The position numbers were made by a program, and so were the translations under genes. Below are positions 1 to 8,553 of a stretch of 64,000 nucleotides of DNA, piece by piece (the first letter of the stretch is position 1; each line of letters starts with the position of its first letter). The notes under the pieces were generated by a model, which saw only the letters and a list, made by a program, of their open reading frames with translations, was not told the origin of the DNA and did no database searches. Source of the stretch: Pythium myriotylum (Eukaryota > Oomycota > Peronosporomycetes > Pythiales > Pythiaceae); the NCBI GenBank assembly GCA_023091665.1, contig JALJCQ010000012.1, positions 248,001 to 312,000 of the forward strand. Direction: 5' to 3'.

Positions 1-534
1 ACTGTTGCCCCAGGTGCTTCCTTCACTTGGACGGTCAGTAATGGTATTGCTAATCCAAAGCGCTTCATCATGCAACCTGTCATTACCAATCCAACCGCAG
101 GTGCTACTGTATCGGATACGATCAATCCCTTCCGTAGTCCGTTCTCGACGGTAACTGCAACGACTAGTCCATTTGCTGCATTAAAGAACTTGCAAGTCAC
201 AGTGGGCGACGTGCCCATCTGGAACAATCCTGTCAGTTTTGGTTATGACTTATTCTTGCAGGAGATGTCAAAATCGGGTGTTGATGGTGGTCTTGATGAT
301 GTCACTTCGGCTGGTTTGCTATCGCAGCGTCAATGGGAATCCCTGTATCGATTTGTAGCTGTTGATATTGGTCGCCGTCTTCCAAGTGAAGATGGTGCTA
401 GTAAGAGTATTATCGTCTCTGGTACTTCCAACTATAACTACGCTCTAACGATCTATTACCACGTATTGCGTGAAGTTGTTGCAAGTGTTGATACGGCTAT
501 GGGCACGGTTTCGCAAGGACCAGTTCAACACTAA
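1..534 (+). CDS. Major capsid protein, C-terminal part (PLV type)
   Basis: The reading frame is open from base 1, so the gene starts outside the window; 177 residues are visible. The segment resembles the second jelly roll of PLV/virophage double-jelly-roll capsid proteins, recognised from the run around LKNLQVTVGDVPIWNNPV, then FLQEMSKSGVDGGL, then LSQRQWESLYRFVAVDIGRR, and the ending with TAMGTVSQGP. The family forms pseudo-hexameric capsomers of an icosahedral shell. The visible part has no internal stop. The first ATG in frame (base 70) lies inside the domain and is not a start. A small hairpin begins at the stop codon (532-556). Capsid family is supported by residue patterns only; a structure prediction would settle it. 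Confidence 0.85.
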   Translation, partial: TVAPGASFTWTVSNGIANPKRFIMQPVITNPTAGATVSDTINPFRSPFSTVTATTSPFAALKNLQVTVGDVPIWNNPVSFGYDLFLQEMSKSGVDGGLDDVTSAGLLSQRQWESLYRFVAVDIGRRLPSEDGASKSIIVSGTSNYNYALTIYYHVLREVVASVDTAMGTVSQGPVQH

Positions 535-556
535 TAACTCAACGTAGTTGTTATTA
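532..556 (+). terminator. Hairpin overlapping the capsid gene stop codon
   Basis: The arms TAATAAC and GTTATTA (532-538 and 550-556) pair, with CAAC/GTTG extending towards a GTA loop after a small bulge. The stem includes the TAA stop codon. Mimivirus and some virophages mark mRNA 3' ends with palindromic hairpins at this position; a similar role here is an inference. Confidence 0.4.
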
Positions 557-611
557 AACGATTTTTTTTAATCAGCTTCAATATACGCTACCTAATCGAA
601 ATCAATCATGA

Positions 612-1610
612 GTGGCTTTTTCTCCGATAATCAGACAAAATCAAAAGGCATATGATCGCTATTACAATGCAATAGCGAAGAGTGATTTTGTTCAAGGCAA
701 GAAGCTTAAGGCACTCATTCAACACGAGTCACTAGACGATGCAAGCACTGATTCACTTGCAAATTTGTTTCAGCAAGTAATGTCTAAGAATCGTGAATAC
801 GAGTATGATGAAATCACGAAGAAGCTACTGAAAGGTCCCAAAGGTCCTCCTGAAATCATTAAAAGTGAAGCAAGTGAAACTCCCAAATCTAGTAAAAAGA
901 AGAATAAATACGTCCCTCAATCAACTGACACAGATGCAAATATGGAACAGCCAACTGAGCCAGAACAAGGACCCGAGGATTTCTATAGAGGTGTAAATGA
1001 CGTTGCCCAAAAGGCCGTCAATACCCGTGCATACATTAAAGGAAGGAAGACTCTGAGAGAAGTGGTGGATGACCACGTTATGAAATATCTAAACAAGCAA
1101 AAAGAGTTTAGAAGAGAGGATTCAAATCGGAGACGTCAAGAAATGGCTGACAAATTTGCTGAAGAAGTCATGAAAGAATCAGCAAAACTTCTGAAACGAA
1201 AACGAATTATAACTCCCCCGAACAAATCTCCCACTGACAAACGAGCGACAAAAAAAGCGGCTAAACGAGCTGAAGCGGAACCCTCGCTTACTCGACAACT
1301 TTTTCAAGACTCGGATGATGCGAAGAGAAGTGATGAGGAAGAAATAAAAGAAGAGAAGAGATTACGCGGGCTGAATGCTGGTATAAAAAAAGTATATACT
1401 GACGATATCAACAGCTACAAAAGTTCATATGCAAACAACCTGTACGAGAGTATCCGACAAAGATTTGGCGAAGCTATTGAGGCGCGCAAAGGCAAAGAAT
1501 ATTTTGAAGACAATGCTCCGAAACCGCCAAGAAAACATAAAATGTCAAGGACTGCTATGAATCAGTACAAAGCTGAAATGAAAGGCTGGCTCGATGGAAT
1601 CTTTATTTAA
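612..1610 (+). pseudogene. Unknown basic, coiled-coil-rich viral protein; start frameshifted
   Basis: I do not recognise this protein. The open frame encodes about 332 residues rich in Lys, Glu and Arg, with several Lys runs near residues 92-97 and long predicted helical stretches at about 130-220 and 240-290. The frame has no ATG near its beginning: it opens at a GTG (612). An ATG lies at 608 in another frame and runs into a stop after 15 codons. The two frames are linked by a one-base change in the T5 run at 617-621, so a single inserted T most likely disabled an original start at 608. It follows the capsid gene on the same strand and is convergent with the fibre gene. A virion core or DNA-binding role is a guess from composition. 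Confidence 0.6.
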
Positions 1611-3571
1611 GAATGCCATCAAGCTTGGATTCAAGCTCAGCAATTTTTTTGGTTTGGGTTTTGATAGCAACATGAAGTAGGACGCATATCGTTGAATAAT
1701 CAATGCTGAACATGACATCTTTTATATCGACGGAATCGCCTTCGACGTCCAATCCCTCCCGATCAGTAAAATTAACAATAGATCCTAAACCAAGTTTTAT
1801 AGCGTCTTGGGCAATGTATCCTATTTGTAACGGCACATCGTCTCCTTGGCTTTTATAACGATACTGAACAGGGATAAGATCCAAGATGGAATCTCCAACA
1901 GATTCAGCTATTGGTTCAATATTCGTCTTTATTCTTTTATCGGATGTTGTATAAAAGCCAGCCCCAGCTAACATAGCGCTCGAGGCTCTTATAGAAACAG
2001 CTATTGAAGACAGAGGACCAATAGTAGAAACAAGACCGCCAGATCTGAGAAAATAGGCTACTCCCGATCCAGCTATGTCCAAAGTCGATGAAACATTACC
2101 TGAAACGTCTAGTATCGCCGATGGCGATCCAGTTCCAATACCGACCCTACCGGCTAAAGATACTGTAACTCTTCGTCTATTTGCAGTCATCAAAACCAGA
2201 TCGTTGGTAGAAGTAGTTCCAAAATATGCACTATTGGTAGAGGTTGCATTCGTTGCATTCGTTGCATTGCTTAGTTGTAATCCGAACCCAATAGGCGATG
2301 CGTTCGACGATTCCATGAAGATCGGCACATCAAAATTAGCAGTTCCATCATTGAGTGCATTAGAAGCTTTTATATAGACATTGCCCGAACTTAGTGTAAC
2401 AGGAGCAGTTCCGAATGAGCTGGAGTATGGCGTATTAGTATTGAACAACATTTTATTCACAGTGTCTGAAACAAGGTAAAGGCATCCACTTGATGGTGTA
2501 GGCGATGATCCAGCAGGATTTATACAAAAAGCATCAGCTGAGGTAGCAAGAGTGTATGTATGAGGATAACCGCTTTTGTAAGGCTGTCCATTTCCAACAT
2601 TAAAGCAAAATCGATGCGTCTGAGATGTGACACCAACAGTTGGTTTATCATTCCATTGAATAGTCATTAAATCAGCACTTGTAGCTGAAACACCGCCAAC
2701 AAATGAACTTGGATTATCAGTTGATATTAAATTCAACAACGGATACGTCTTGTTGTTTGATGCGGATGTAGTTCTTGAAGCGATGACCAATCCATTTGTA
2801 TCAGATACTCGATAAATGTTCATAGTTTCACGATTTGCAGTTCCGCCATAGAAACGCAGATTATTTGTGCTTGAGGTGCCTAAAGGCATCAATCCGACAC
2901 CTGAACTATCGAGTGTCATTGATTTTGATGCTTGAAACGTTCCTAGAGTTGTTAAATCATTGTAATTTAGTTCATTAGCATCAGCTGTCATAGTAAGCCC
3001 ATTAATGTTCAATGTAGAATAACTAAGATTCAAGATCGAGCTCCCAGCTCCATTATCTCCAGTTATTGTATTACACGTGATAGAAGGTGAAGCAATTGAT
3101 GTTGAAGCAATGAAATTTCGTAACGTTGAAACTTGACGATGAAGTAGTATTTGTTATACTAATCGGTGTTGTCCCATTTGTAATCGTTAGTGAAGCGGGC
3201 AGAGTCAATTTCCCAAGAGACGTGATATTTGGCTGAGCAGCGGTTTGAATAGTCCCAGTAATACTTGAAGCTGATAGGTTACTGATACCACTAACATTGC
3301 TGCTTGAATCAAGAACAAGCGCTTTGCTTGCGCTGGCAGCACCAGGAGTAACTCCAGAAAGATAACCAAGACCGGACAGATCTAAACTGGATCCGTTAAT
3401 AGTCAGTGACCCACAATTCATATTGCCAATCACATTTAAAGCAGAGAGCGTTCCTACTCCGCCAAGTCTCAAATAGCGTTGATCGCCTGTGGTTAGTGTG
3501 AGATAGCCATTAGATGAGTGAAAGTATGAGCTATTGAATAGAGGAGAATTGATAATCGGAGGCAGAGACAT
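1603..3571 (-). pseudogene. Fibre protein with C-terminal S74 (endosialidase-type) chaperone
   Basis: Two open segments in different frames, 3071-3571 (N-terminal, 166 residues) and 1603-3033 (extending upstream without an ATG to about 3115), read as one fibre of about 650 residues. The N-terminal part is low-complexity Ser/Thr/Gly/Asn beta-repeat sequence typical of trimeric fibres (for example IQTAAQPNITSLGKL). The C-terminal 113 residues match the peptidase S74 intramolecular chaperone: SDKRIK contains the S-D-x-R-x-K catalytic pattern, Ser at residue 364 of the second segment, followed by an IGYIAQDAIK block and a closing coiled coil. In this family the domain assembles the trimer and then cuts itself off before Ser. 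The frame switch maps to AAATTT at 3113-3118. It may be a true mutation or a base-call error. In a virus this protein would bind host surfaces. Confidence 0.78.
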
Positions 3572-3592
3572 TTTTGATCACTATACTATAAG

Positions 3593-4230
3593 ATGCAAAA
3601 TTTCTACGAATTGATACCGAAGTCAAAACTGAAGCGGTTCCCTAAGAACGAGCACTTTGAGCTGCCATTTCGCATGTGCGTGGCCTCTCCTAGTGGCTCT
3701 GGGAAGTCAAACACCGTTCTCTACATAATCGCCCTTCTTAGCAAATGTTTTACGAAAATCGTGATATGTACAAAGACCAATGAGACTCTCTACGATCATC
3801 AAAAGATACTATCGACAATGTCCAGGTGATTGAAGAAGGCCAAGTTTGTGCAATGGGCGAATATGATAGCGAGACGAGCAAATTGATTATCTTTGATGAC
3901 TTGGTCATGGAACCGAAGAGAACACAAACTCAGATCTCACAGTACTTTATCCGAGGACGAAAGCAAGGGTGGTCAATGATTTACATTTCGCAGAGCTACT
4001 TCGGGATTCCAAAAACGATTCGAATTAATAGTCAATACGTAATTCTTGGTCGGAATTTTACTCAACGAGACCTTGGTATAATCTGTCGCGACTTCCCCAC
4101 TGACATTCCAATTAAAACATTCATCGATTTATACAAACGAACAACATCCGAAAAAATGAACACGATGATGATCGATATCATCAATCGGAAGATCTACAAG
4201 AATGTTATCAAGTATGCATGCGACCTATAA
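3593..4230 (+). pseudogene. FtsK/HerA-type DNA packaging ATPase, frameshifted
   Basis: The first segment (3593-3829) carries the P-loop SPSGSGKSNT at residues 32-41; the second (open from about 3805 to 4230) carries Walker B KLIIFDDLVME and then the block FIRGRKQGWSMIYISQSYF followed by IPKTIR. This order and wording match the genome packaging ATPases of PLVs, virophages and NCLDVs, which pump DNA into the preformed capsid. The frames differ by one base, and an A missing from the A4 run at 3801-3804 would explain it. Together about 212 residues, slightly short for the family. The gene starts at an ATG directly after a TATACTATAAG sequence, diverges from the fibre gene, and is convergent with the minor capsid gene six bases beyond its stop. 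As it stands the gene cannot give a complete ATPase. Confidence 0.88.
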
Positions 4231-4235
4231 TTAGC

Positions 4236-5027
4236 TTATTCGCTACTACTTTTTTTTGGTCGTATCAATAGACGGATGCATACGTTGTTATCAATGATAC
4301 CAAGTGGGATCATATTCTGATCAAGGAATGATAGCGTTAGCTCTGAATTGGTTCCTTGCATTGGGCAATAAGCCAGCCCCTGACCCTGAGAAGTCGTTAT
4401 TAAGCCGCCATACTCAACACCGGCACTTGTAAATGTGTGCAACACCTGATTATTGTTTGCGATAGGATTATAAAGATTTGAACAAGTAATAACAACCGCG
4501 GCGGTCGGATCGATCTGAGGCACTAGATTACTATTCACTGCATAAACGCTAGTTGTTTGAGCTGCGGGATACGTACCTGGGGTGAAACCAATGATAGAAC
4601 CGAATGCAGTATCAACTACCTGAAGCTGAGGCGTATAAGCAGTGACTGGCATCGTTGGAAAGCCACTTGCAGCAGTGTAGCCCGTAATATTTTTGACTGG
4701 CTGCATTGTGAATTGAATCGCGTAACTGGATGGGTTCTCGGCGCAGGAGATGAAATAGTAGTTTGTTCCAGTCGTATTATTGGTCAAATAGAGATTATTC
4801 TGGATAGACCAATATTGAAGGTAGTTGTTGATATCGCTTGCCGAATATGTGCCATCAGGGAGCGTAATTGTGTGTGTCGTTGTCGTCGAAGCAGTCGGCC
4901 AAATAATTTTAAATGAATTATTTTGACGGTGAGCAGTGATTGCTCGCCAAGAGTAGTAGATGGATATAGATCCAAGTGCAATTTCATATTGACTGAAGTC
5001 GATGGGCTGCGAGAATCGATATCGGAA
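4236..5027 (-). pseudogene. Minor capsid (penton) protein, start lost
   Basis: The frame is open for 263 codons. The N-terminal half contains the blocks EIALGSISIYYSW, NNSFKIIWP and ITLPDGTYSASDINNYL, a pattern I associate with the single-jelly-roll penton of PLVs and virophages, and the C-terminus has LTLSFLDQ. There is no ATG near the beginning: the frame is closed by a TAA at 5028-5030, and an ATG at 4985-4987 lies in another frame. A GTG five codons before that TAA could be a mutated start. The penton occupies five-fold vertices and partners the major capsid protein. Location between ATPase and a divergent small gene fits the virion module. The call rests on motif resemblance. Confidence 0.75.
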
Positions 5028-5115
5028 TTAGTGAGTAGCCACCTGATTATTGAGATTTAACAAAATCGGAAAGCTTATTTTATCTACTTGTATATACTAA
5101 CCAAAAGAAAGAAAA
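5028..5115. promoter_or_regulatory. Divergent viral promoter region
   Basis: This 88-bp AT-rich spacer separates the minor capsid gene (left, minus) from the small basic gene (right, plus). It contains TTATTTTATC and TGTATATACTA, the latter about 20 bases before the ATG at 5116, which looks like a TATA element. Similar TATATA-type strings lie just upstream of the genes starting at 5676 and 6194. Confidence 0.4.
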
Positions 5116-5412
5116 ATGCATCGACGAAAGAGAATTAGAAGGCAGTTGATGCCTCAGGCAATGGATATCGATGGATCAGGTGAAGCGACTCATGAGCAAT
5201 CGAAGGTTGCAGGCGCCCTTCCGAAACCAGTAGTGCCATCAAAAAACGATTATGGTTCAACGAATATTGAGACATTGTCCAATCAGCTCCAGAAGATCAG
5301 CATTAGCCACCTTGCCAAGGAACAAAAAAAGAAGAAAGCTCCTCGTTACATTGATACGTCAAAGTTGCTCAACTTCAAACGCGAGTCGAAGAGAGCTTCA
5401 TCAGACTCTTGA
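5116..5412 (+). CDS. Small basic protein, unknown
   Basis: The 98-residue protein begins MHRRKRIRRQ and ends in a Lys/Arg-rich region (EQKKKKAPRY and following). Both ends are strongly basic and the middle is polar. No known domain is evident. The ATG follows a TATATAC element at a sensible distance and an A-rich leader. Position within the virion block and charge would fit a DNA-condensing or core protein, but this is speculation. It is convergent with the next gene, only 15 bases away. The frame is intact. Confidence 0.6.
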   Translation: MHRRKRIRRQLMPQAMDIDGSGEATHEQSKVAGALPKPVVPSKNDYGSTNIETLSNQLQKISISHLAKEQKKKKAPRYIDTSKLLNFKRESKRASSDS

Positions 5413-5427
5413 ATCCACAGAGACTAA

Positions 5428-5676
5428 TTACCACAAATAGCGCTTACTTAGCCAATCTGGTGTATATTCAGGGTAGTTGATCTTGTGGCGAGCATAATAT
5501 CTTGCTCGTCGATCACTATCATTGTGATCAAGGTGCTGATATGCCTTCAGTGGAGTTTGGTCCTTGTACTGAGCATAACGGGAATCCCCAAAATCAATTG
5601 CTTTGCCAGTATTGAGTATGATTCGATACTTTTTATTCTTTTTTGGTGAGATCATCCATGATTTTATGTAGAGCAT
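5428..5676 (-). CDS. Small protein resembling a giant-virus family (DUF5754-like)
   Basis: The 82-residue protein has the layout KKYRIILNTGKAIDFGDSRY, then an aromatic/charged centre, then RRARYYARH, and ends LSKRYLW. This order of blocks (KxY, G-K-x-I-x-FG, a charged stretch, R..YxxRH, terminal S..LW) recalls short proteins common in phycodnaviruses, mimiviruses and PLVs, annotated as DUF5754. Function is unknown in the family. The start could also be the internal Met at residue 8. An ATATATATAC string lies directly upstream. The family link is from memory of the pattern and needs a profile search. Confidence 0.65.
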   Translation of the reverse strand: MLYIKSWMISPKKNKKYRIILNTGKAIDFGDSRYAQYKDQTPLKAYQHLDHNDSDRRARYYARHKINYPEYTPDWLSKRYLW

Positions 5677-5717
5677 CGTATATATATGCTTCAGATTGTT
5701 TATTGAGTCTAAAAGAG

Positions 5718-6194
5718 CTACAGCTTCATCAAGCGCTTGAATTGACTGTAGTATGAGGTTGAGAACGCGCCCTTTTCGTATAGTTTGTCCAGGATTGACT
5801 TCATTTCCGTTTTTATCAGTGGTGAATCATCGCCAATGTTCTTTGCGCCTTCGAGCATCTTCAGACGCTTGACCAAACCATCTAGAAGCTGATTATACGC
5901 ACTTTCAAAACCTCGTGAAGTAATCTTACATTTGTTTAAGCAGTATTTCATAAAGTCGCGCTCGGGCTCATCGAGAAGGTTAAACAAAGCCTTGTCAAAG
6001 CTTTTATCCTCATCAATCATTCGCCAGAGATCAACAAATGCATGAGAGACGAGCATAGACTTGATATTGGCTCGAGTCTTGTCGTTTCTCAGACATGCTT
6101 GTAATCCATGGAATTCAATGTGGAATGGACCAGCTTTGCGATATACTTTTGTTTGTTTCGTGTTCGCTTTATGATCGCTTTGTGATTGCTCCAT
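5718..6194 (-). CDS. Unknown viral protein, 158 residues
   Basis: I do not recognise it. The product is mostly helical and charged, with a Leu/Asp/Glu-rich centre (FNLLDEPERDFMKYCLNK). I chose the ATG at 6194 (MEQSQSD) although the frame is open to 6503, because the upstream part overlaps the recombinase gene in a different frame, while 6194 lies 28 bases after the recombinase stop and just after a TATATAAA element. It sits in a run of same-strand genes (recombinase, this, DUF5754-like) that may be expressed together. Confidence 0.6.
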   Translation of the reverse strand: MEQSQSDHKANTKQTKVYRKAGPFHIEFHGLQACLRNDKTRANIKSMLVSHAFVDLWRMIDEDKSFDKALFNLLDEPERDFMKYCLNKCKITSRGFESAYNQLLDGLVKRLKMLEGAKNIGDDSPLIKTEMKSILDKLYEKGAFSTSYYSQFKRLMKL

Positions 6195-6222
6195 GATCGC
6201 TTTATATACTGTTGTAAATAAA

Positions 6223-7182
6223 TTAAGTTTCAAATATGTCAATCTCGAGCGCCTTGTCGCTGCCAGTAGGTGTGAAATCTCCATGGAATATGCGTTCCCG
6301 ACGGTCTTTAGGCCTGCTTGGAGGCGTTGCAGCGGGCTTTGCAGGAGACTCGGGCGCTTGGTCGTATGAATCGTCTGGTTCAAAGGATACGTCAGCAGCA
6401 TTAGCTCGATTTGCGATTTTGTTGTAGCTTGTATTAGCGGCCATCGTGCTGTGAAGTAGTTTTGCATGAAGATCGTTCTTCTCGCGATTGGTGAGTTTAG
6501 CATATGCTGGCGATTGGATCAAATGAGACTCAGCAATGTGCCGGATCATATTCATTGACATTGGCTTTCCATTGTACTTTACAAAGAGCTTCGATAGAAC
6601 CTGACTAAAGCTATTGCTCGAATTGGTATAATCATACTCGCCTGGCTGTCGATTGAAAATGCGCCATAGTAGCTTACTAGGCTGCTCTCCAAGCGTATTA
6701 GTCAAGAAGTCGGGATATGACTTGGTCAAGCTCATCGTCGTACTATCTAACTGAATCGTTTGCGGTCCCATTAGTCGAACGTTCTTAAAGTCGTTCAAAT
6801 GTAATGTATTACCTTGAAGATAGTTAGCTCCCTCCTCTGGAGCGAGGAGAACGCTCGGCCATACCAAACGAAGTGGATAATGCACGTTCAACCACAGTGT
6901 GATGTAATCAAACACGAGCTTCAAGTACTCAGTCCTCTTAGCTTTGGCCAGCTCCTCACACTCGGATCGAGATAGAAATACTTTGCCGTACGTTTCAGTG
7001 AGCACCTTATGAACTTTACCAGGGATGGACATGAGCTCTTCATAGCTGATGTACTTCTTCTCTTCCTCTGGCGTCAGTTCGTTGTCTAGCTTTGCGGCTT
7101 TGTTTTGCTTACTCAGTTCCTTTCGGATCGCATTGTAATATCCGAATGCATCGCGGAATCTGTTTTTAACCATTTTGCACAT
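6223..7182 (-). CDS. Tyrosine recombinase / integrase (PLV type)
   Basis: The 319-residue protein has the C-terminal catalytic layout of tyrosine recombinases of PLVs and large DNA viruses. I see a first Arg in HYPLRLVW (R105), a Lys in the DFKN hairpin (K133), the second Arg in NMIRHIAESH (R214), and LHSTMAANTSY with H244 and Y253; the nine-residue His-Tyr spacing equals that between Trp and Tyr in Cre. The usual His three residues before the second Arg is replaced by Asn (N211). Family members cut and rejoin DNA through a 3'-phosphotyrosine bond; here it would integrate or excise the element or resolve genomes. The C-terminal tail (from about 260) is Pro/Ser/Asp-rich. The frame is intact and lies 11 bases after the zinc-finger gene. 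Confidence 0.75.
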   Translation of the reverse strand: MCKMVKNRFRDAFGYYNAIRKELSKQNKAAKLDNELTPEEEKKYISYEELMSIPGKVHKVLTETYGKVFLSRSECEELAKAKRTEYLKLVFDYITLWLNVHYPLRLVWPSVLLAPEEGANYLQGNTLHLNDFKNVRLMGPQTIQLDSTTMSLTKSYPDFLTNTLGEQPSKLLWRIFNRQPGEYDYTNSSNSFSQVLSKLFVKYNGKPMSMNMIRHIAESHLIQSPAYAKLTNREKNDLHAKLLHSTMAANTSYNKIANRANAADVSFEPDDSYDQAPESPAKPAATPPSRPKDRRERIFHGDFTPTGSDKALEIDIFET

Positions 7183-7193
7183 GGCGTTCAGTG

Positions 7194-8387
7194 TTAGTAT
7201 GAGACTCTCTTTGCTTGTATAGATGCATATATAATGAATAGATTGAATACACGAGGGTCGTTTTTATGGGCGTCAAAAGGGCCATATGGATGGACATCCG
7301 CAGATTTATGATTCACCAAATGTGTAACAGCGTCGAGAATAACACTCATTTTGAGGTTGGCAACTACTGGCTTGAACTTAGGGCTGTATTTGTAAGAAAT
7401 GGCCATTTTGTAGGTTTGAAAGACCTTCCCAACTGGACTCAACTCAATTGCAGCCACTTCTTCCGCCCCGAAACGAAGCTTTGTGTTATTCTTTCCATAC
7501 CACATTGGCAAGCCGTTGTTATCCGTTCGCACAAGGGTTTGTCGAATCAGCAGTGCGAGTTTGGATACATCAATAGTGACATTGCGCAGCGATGATAAAT
7601 CATACAGATCAACCTTGTTGCACTGGCGAATTAGATCCTTGTCTAGGGCCGTCATGTCATCAACAATCTTCTTCAAGATGATCTTCTTGATTTCATCCTC
7701 ATCAGTGATCTCTTTGGTGTATTCATCAGTCTTAGTGTTGGCTTTTGGTTTGGGTGGATTAACAATCTCAATCGGTGGTGAAGTAACATCTTCTTCAGAC
7801 ACATCTTCATATTCCGCATATTCTTCTGCTTGTCTCGTGCGTTCAAATTCTTCCAAGGATGCCTCGTCCAGGTGTTCATTATTAGGTTCGTCCCAGAAAA
7901 TGCTGCCATCATCACTGCAAGAGTGGTCCGATGATGATTCATACATCCAGGAGTCATCACGAATCTCATCAACCCTCGTTACTGGTCGAGCACAAATTGG
8001 CGAAGCTAACTTTGTCGTCGTTGGAATAAATTCATCTTCGCTATCTGTATCATATTCGTCGTCCGAATTATATAATTTTTTCAATTCTGAATTATATTCC
8101 TCCCCATATACAAAATTCTCTGTGACCGCCGGTGCGACAATCGACTCATCCAATTGTGGAACTTTGCTTACTTCGATATTCGAGGCCTCGACGGGCTTGA
8201 TCACCGATGGCGCTTGTGTATCAACAACTTCGGCAATAGCTGGAGTACCTACTTGAGGAGGCATTTCTTCTACTATACTGACTTCAAGATTATTTTCTTC
8301 AACTGCAATAATCTGATGCTTTCCGCATCGATCTTTGTTGCGTGCAAGCTTGCACTGTTCTCCGTTGGCTTTGATGAAGTTGCACAT
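7194..8387 (-). CDS. Acidic protein with N-terminal CCCH-type zinc finger
   Basis: From the ATG at 8387 the product is 397 residues and begins MCNFIKANGEQCKLARNKDR, continuing to CGKH. Cys2, Cys13, Cys21 and His24 form the small zinc knuckle that opens many giant-virus and PLV proteins. The middle (about 90-240) is very acidic and Ser-rich (SDDEYDTDSEDEF). The C-terminal third is folded-looking, with YGKNNTKLRFG and VTHLVNHKSADVHPYGPFD, and resembles short C-terminal domains in mobile-element proteins, without firm match. The frame extends to 8507, but the later Met places the finger at the exact N-terminus as in relatives. It is the last viral gene before the repeat region. Role unknown; nucleic-acid binding is inferred. 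Confidence 0.6.
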   Translation of the reverse strand: MCNFIKANGEQCKLARNKDRCGKHQIIAVEENNLEVSIVEEMPPQVGTPAIAEVVDTQAPSVIKPVEASNIEVSKVPQLDESIVAPAVTENFVYGEEYNSELKKLYNSDDEYDTDSEDEFIPTTTKLASPICARPVTRVDEIRDDSWMYESSSDHSCSDDGSIFWDEPNNEHLDEASLEEFERTRQAEEYAEYEDVSEEDVTSPPIEIVNPPKPKANTKTDEYTKEITDEDEIKKIILKKIVDDMTALDKDLIRQCNKVDLYDLSSLRNVTIDVSKLALLIRQTLVRTDNNGLPMWYGKNNTKLRFGAEEVAAIELSPVGKVFQTYKMAISYKYSPKFKPVVANLKMSVILDAVTHLVNHKSADVHPYGPFDAHKNDPRVFNLFIIYASIQAKRVSY

Positions 8388-8553
8388 CGTTGTTGCTATA
8401 TTACTTGTTACATTACTAAGGTTATGTTTTTTATATTCTATATATTCTTCGCTTAAGATCATAATTTTTTTATGATGTCGTCGTGCGGGAATCCCGCCGC
8501 AAGTCACATTATCGGATTATCGTTCGAGTGTATCTGTCGATGTCGATTTCTAG

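Noticed and set aside
6195..6503. Upstream extension of the 158-residue viral protein
   Set aside because: It overlaps the recombinase gene in another frame, whereas the ATG at 6194 follows a TATA element.
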